Program-made: the position numbers and the translations under genes
Shown here: one piece after another, positions 4,829-6,568 of the stretch
Layout of the letters: each line of letters starts with the position of its first letter
How positions within the stretch are numbered: position 1 is the stretch's first letter
The notes under the pieces: model-generated
Databases searched by the model: none
Told to the model about the DNA's origin: nothing
Seen by the model: the letters and a program-made list of their open reading frames with translations, nothing else
From: an uncultured Clostridia bacterium
Lineage (GTDB): Bacteria > Bacillota > Clostridia > Oscillospirales > Ruminococcaceae
DNA: 6,568 nucleotides
NCBI GenBank assembly: GCA_947630315.1
Contig: CANRHA010000099.1
Coordinates: forward strand, 1 to 6,568
Direction of reading: 5' to 3'

Positions 4829-6568
4829 ATGCAGTACGGACATTTTGACCTTAAAAACAAGGAATATGTCATCACAAGACCCGATACCCCGGCGCCTTGG
4901 TGCAACTATCTCGGCTCGCCCGCCTACGGAGCTATAATCTCGAACAACGCCGGAGGCTACAGCTTTGTTCAGAGCGGCGCAAACGGCAGAATATCGCGCT
5001 ACCGCTTCAACTCGATGATGGCGCTGCCCGGGCGTTATATCTATATCCGCGATAACGCCGACGGCGATTATTGGTCTGCGACATGGCAGCCCGTAGGCAA
5101 GCCGCTCGATCAGTATAAGTCCGAGGTCCGCCACGGAACCGGCTACTCTGTGATGAAGGCGGAATATAAGGGAATTACGTCTGAGGTTACATATTACGTT
5201 CCAAACGGCTGCACCTATGAGGTGTGGCGCGCAAAGGTAAAAAACGATTCCGCCGCCGAAAGAAAACTCTCGGTGTTTGGATTCCTTGAATTTACCAACG
5301 ACAACAACTACGAGCAGGATCAGGTAAACCTTCAGTACACCCTGTTCATCACAAGAACATCGTTTGAGGGCAACCGCGTTATCCAGCATATAAACGAAAA
5401 CTCGGGGCGCGACGCTTCCGGCTCGAACCACCGCGAACGCTTCCTCGGGCTTGCCGGCCAGAAGGCTGACGCCGCCTGCGGAAACCTTGACAGCTTTATA
5501 GGCCCTTACCGCACATATTCAAACCCCATAGCCGTTGAGACCGGCCTCTGCGACGGCAGCATGAACTACAACTCGAACGCCTGCGGAGCCTTGCAGAGCA
5601 ACGTTACCCTTAAGCCGGGCGAGGAAAAGACCTTTGTTTATATCCTCGGTCAGCGTGATTCTGCGGCCGCGGCCAAGATAATCGAAAAATACGAGAATAC
5701 CGCTTTGGTGGATTCCGAGGTAGACGAGCTTAAAAACTACTGGCACGAAAAGCTCAGTCACTTCGAGATAGAGACCCCCTCGGAGGAGTTCAACAACATG
5801 ATAAACGTGTGGAACGCCTACCAGTGCTTCATTACGTTCACATGGTCGAGGGCGGCGTCGCTCATCTACTGCGGACTCAGAAACGGCTACGGCTACCGCG
5901 ATACCGTTCAGGACATTCAGGGAATTATCCACCTTGACCCAGAGATGGCGCTTGAAAAAATACGCTTCATGATTTCGGCTCAGGTCGACAACGGCGGCGG
6001 ACTTCCGCTTGTAAAATTCAACCACAACGCCGGCCATGAGGACACTCCCGACGACCCCTCATACGTTCAGGCCACCGGCCACCCCTCTTACAGGGCCGAC
6101 GACGCGCTGTGGCTCTTCCCGACCGTATACAAGTATATCGGCGAGAGCGGCAACATAGGCTTCCTCGATGAAGTTATAGTTTACGCTAACGGCGGTGAGG
6201 ATACCGTTTACGATCACTTAAAGAGGGCTATCAAGTTCTCTATGCTCCGCCTCGGCGCACACGATATGCCCGCAGGGCTTCACGCCGACTGGAACGACTG
6301 CTTGAGAATGGGCGCAAAGGGAGAATCCACCTTTGTCGCGTTCCAGCTTTACTACGCGATGAGCCTTATGCGCGAATGGGCAAAGGGCAGAAACGACGTC
6401 GACTATATAGAGTACCTCGACGACGTTCAGGAAAAGCTTGCGGCATCATTAAACAAATGCTGGGATGAAGACAGGTTCATAAGAGGCATACGCGAGGACG
6501 GCGTTGTCGTAGGCGCAAAGGCCGATCCCGAGGCGAATATGTGGCTCAACCCGCAGAGCTGGGCGGTA
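4829..6568 (+). CDS. GH94 disaccharide phosphorylase (cellobiose/chitobiose phosphorylase type), C-terminus outside window
   Basis: Inverting phosphorylase that splits a beta-linked disaccharide with phosphate to a sugar 1-phosphate and a free sugar, saving ATP; cytoplasmic. The ATG at 4829 has an ideal AAGGAGG 7 bases upstream (4815-4821). 580 codons are visible of a family length near 800. The N-terminus, YGHFD...EYVITRPDTPAPWCNYLGS...NNAGGYSF, is the GH94 signature of the beta-sandwich domain (about 1-280). The alpha/alpha barrel begins near 310 and includes WSRAAS (339-344) and GYGYRDTVQD with Arg357 and Asp358. The general acid is Asp487 in HADWNDC. After NDC the chain goes directly to LRMGAKGES, lacking the longer insert of classical cellobiose phosphorylases, and RFLG...SNPIAVE resembles chitobiose phosphorylases. 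The true substrate cannot be fixed from sequence. The phosphate-binding His lies beyond the window. Confidence 0.93.
   Translation, partial: MQYGHFDLKNKEYVITRPDTPAPWCNYLGSPAYGAIISNNAGGYSFVQSGANGRISRYRFNSMMALPGRYIYIRDNADGDYWSATWQPVGKPLDQYKSEVRHGTGYSVMKAEYKGITSEVTYYVPNGCTYEVWRAKVKNDSAAERKLSVFGFLEFTNDNNYEQDQVNLQYTLFITRTSFEGNRVIQHINENSGRDASGSNHRERFLGLAGQKADAACGNLDSFIGPYRTYSNPIAVETGLCDGSMNYNSNACGALQSNVTLKPGEEKTFVYILGQRDSAAAAKIIEKYENTALVDSEVDELKNYWHEKLSHFEIETPSEEFNNMINVWNAYQCFITFTWSRAASLIYCGLRNGYGYRDTVQDIQGIIHLDPEMALEKIRFMISAQVDNGGGLPLVKFNHNAGHEDTPDDPSYVQATGHPSYRADDALWLFPTVYKYIGESGNIGFLDEVIVYANGGEDTVYDHLKRAIKFSMLRLGAHDMPAGLHADWNDCLRMGAKGESTFVAFQLYYAMSLMREWAKGRNDVDYIEYLDDVQEKLAASLNKCWDEDRFIRGIREDGVVVGAKADPEANMWLNPQSWAV

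Noticed and set aside
4601..5431. 276-codon open frame on the minus strand
   Set aside because: It lies mostly antisense to the GH94 gene, has no ribosome binding site, and its predicted tail is the heptamer array read as peptide.
5519..6037. 172-codon open frame on the minus strand
   Set aside because: Antisense shadow of the GH94 gene; the plus strand encodes clear GH94 motifs throughout.

Overview
The window looks like chromosomal DNA from an endospore-forming member of the Clostridia, most likely an Oscillospiraceae/Ruminococcaceae-type gut or rumen bacterium. This is inferred from four things: a SpoIVB sporulation protease, strong AGGAGG-type ribosome binding sites, Firmicutes-only small families (DUF1934-like, DUF2500-like), and a GH94 disaccharide phosphorylase typical of plant-fibre or glycan users. 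The species cannot be named from this sequence alone.

Layout. (1) Bases 1-559, minus strand: the N-terminal 186 codons of a Ser/Gly-rich, single-pass membrane protein, preceded by a near-ideal sigma-A promoter (611-639). (2) Bases 560-821: intergenic, holding that promoter and a possible structured transcript on the minus strand (about 647-753). (3) Bases 822-2930, minus strand: a compact four-gene operon. In transcription order it encodes a DUF2500-like one-pass membrane protein, a four-TM protein of unknown function, glutamate racemase MurI and a DUF1934 (YwiB-like) protein. The first two genes overlap by 20 bases and the last two are 7 bases apart. The promoter (3010-3038) is followed by a hairpin in the leader. 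(4) Bases 3178-4377, plus strand: spoIVB, divergent from the operon. (5) Bases 4378-4828: a 451-base gene-free spacer with the most unusual DNA in the window. It carries a GC-rich cloverleaf palindrome in which three 9-bp hairpins stack onto a 17-bp outer stem with no unpaired junction base, a competing fifth hairpin, and a 7-bp tandem repeat. (6) Bases 4829-6568, plus strand: a GH94 phosphorylase cut off by the window end.

How the genes fit together: MurI supplies D-glutamate for peptidoglycan. SpoIVB is the forespore signalling protease that triggers pro-sigma-K processing in Bacillus. The GH94 enzyme is a separate carbon-use function. In many Firmicutes spo0A directly follows spoIVB; here the cloverleaf spacer and the GH94 gene occupy that position, suggesting rearrangement or insertion. 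I found no CRISPR array, tRNA, rRNA, transposase or phage gene.
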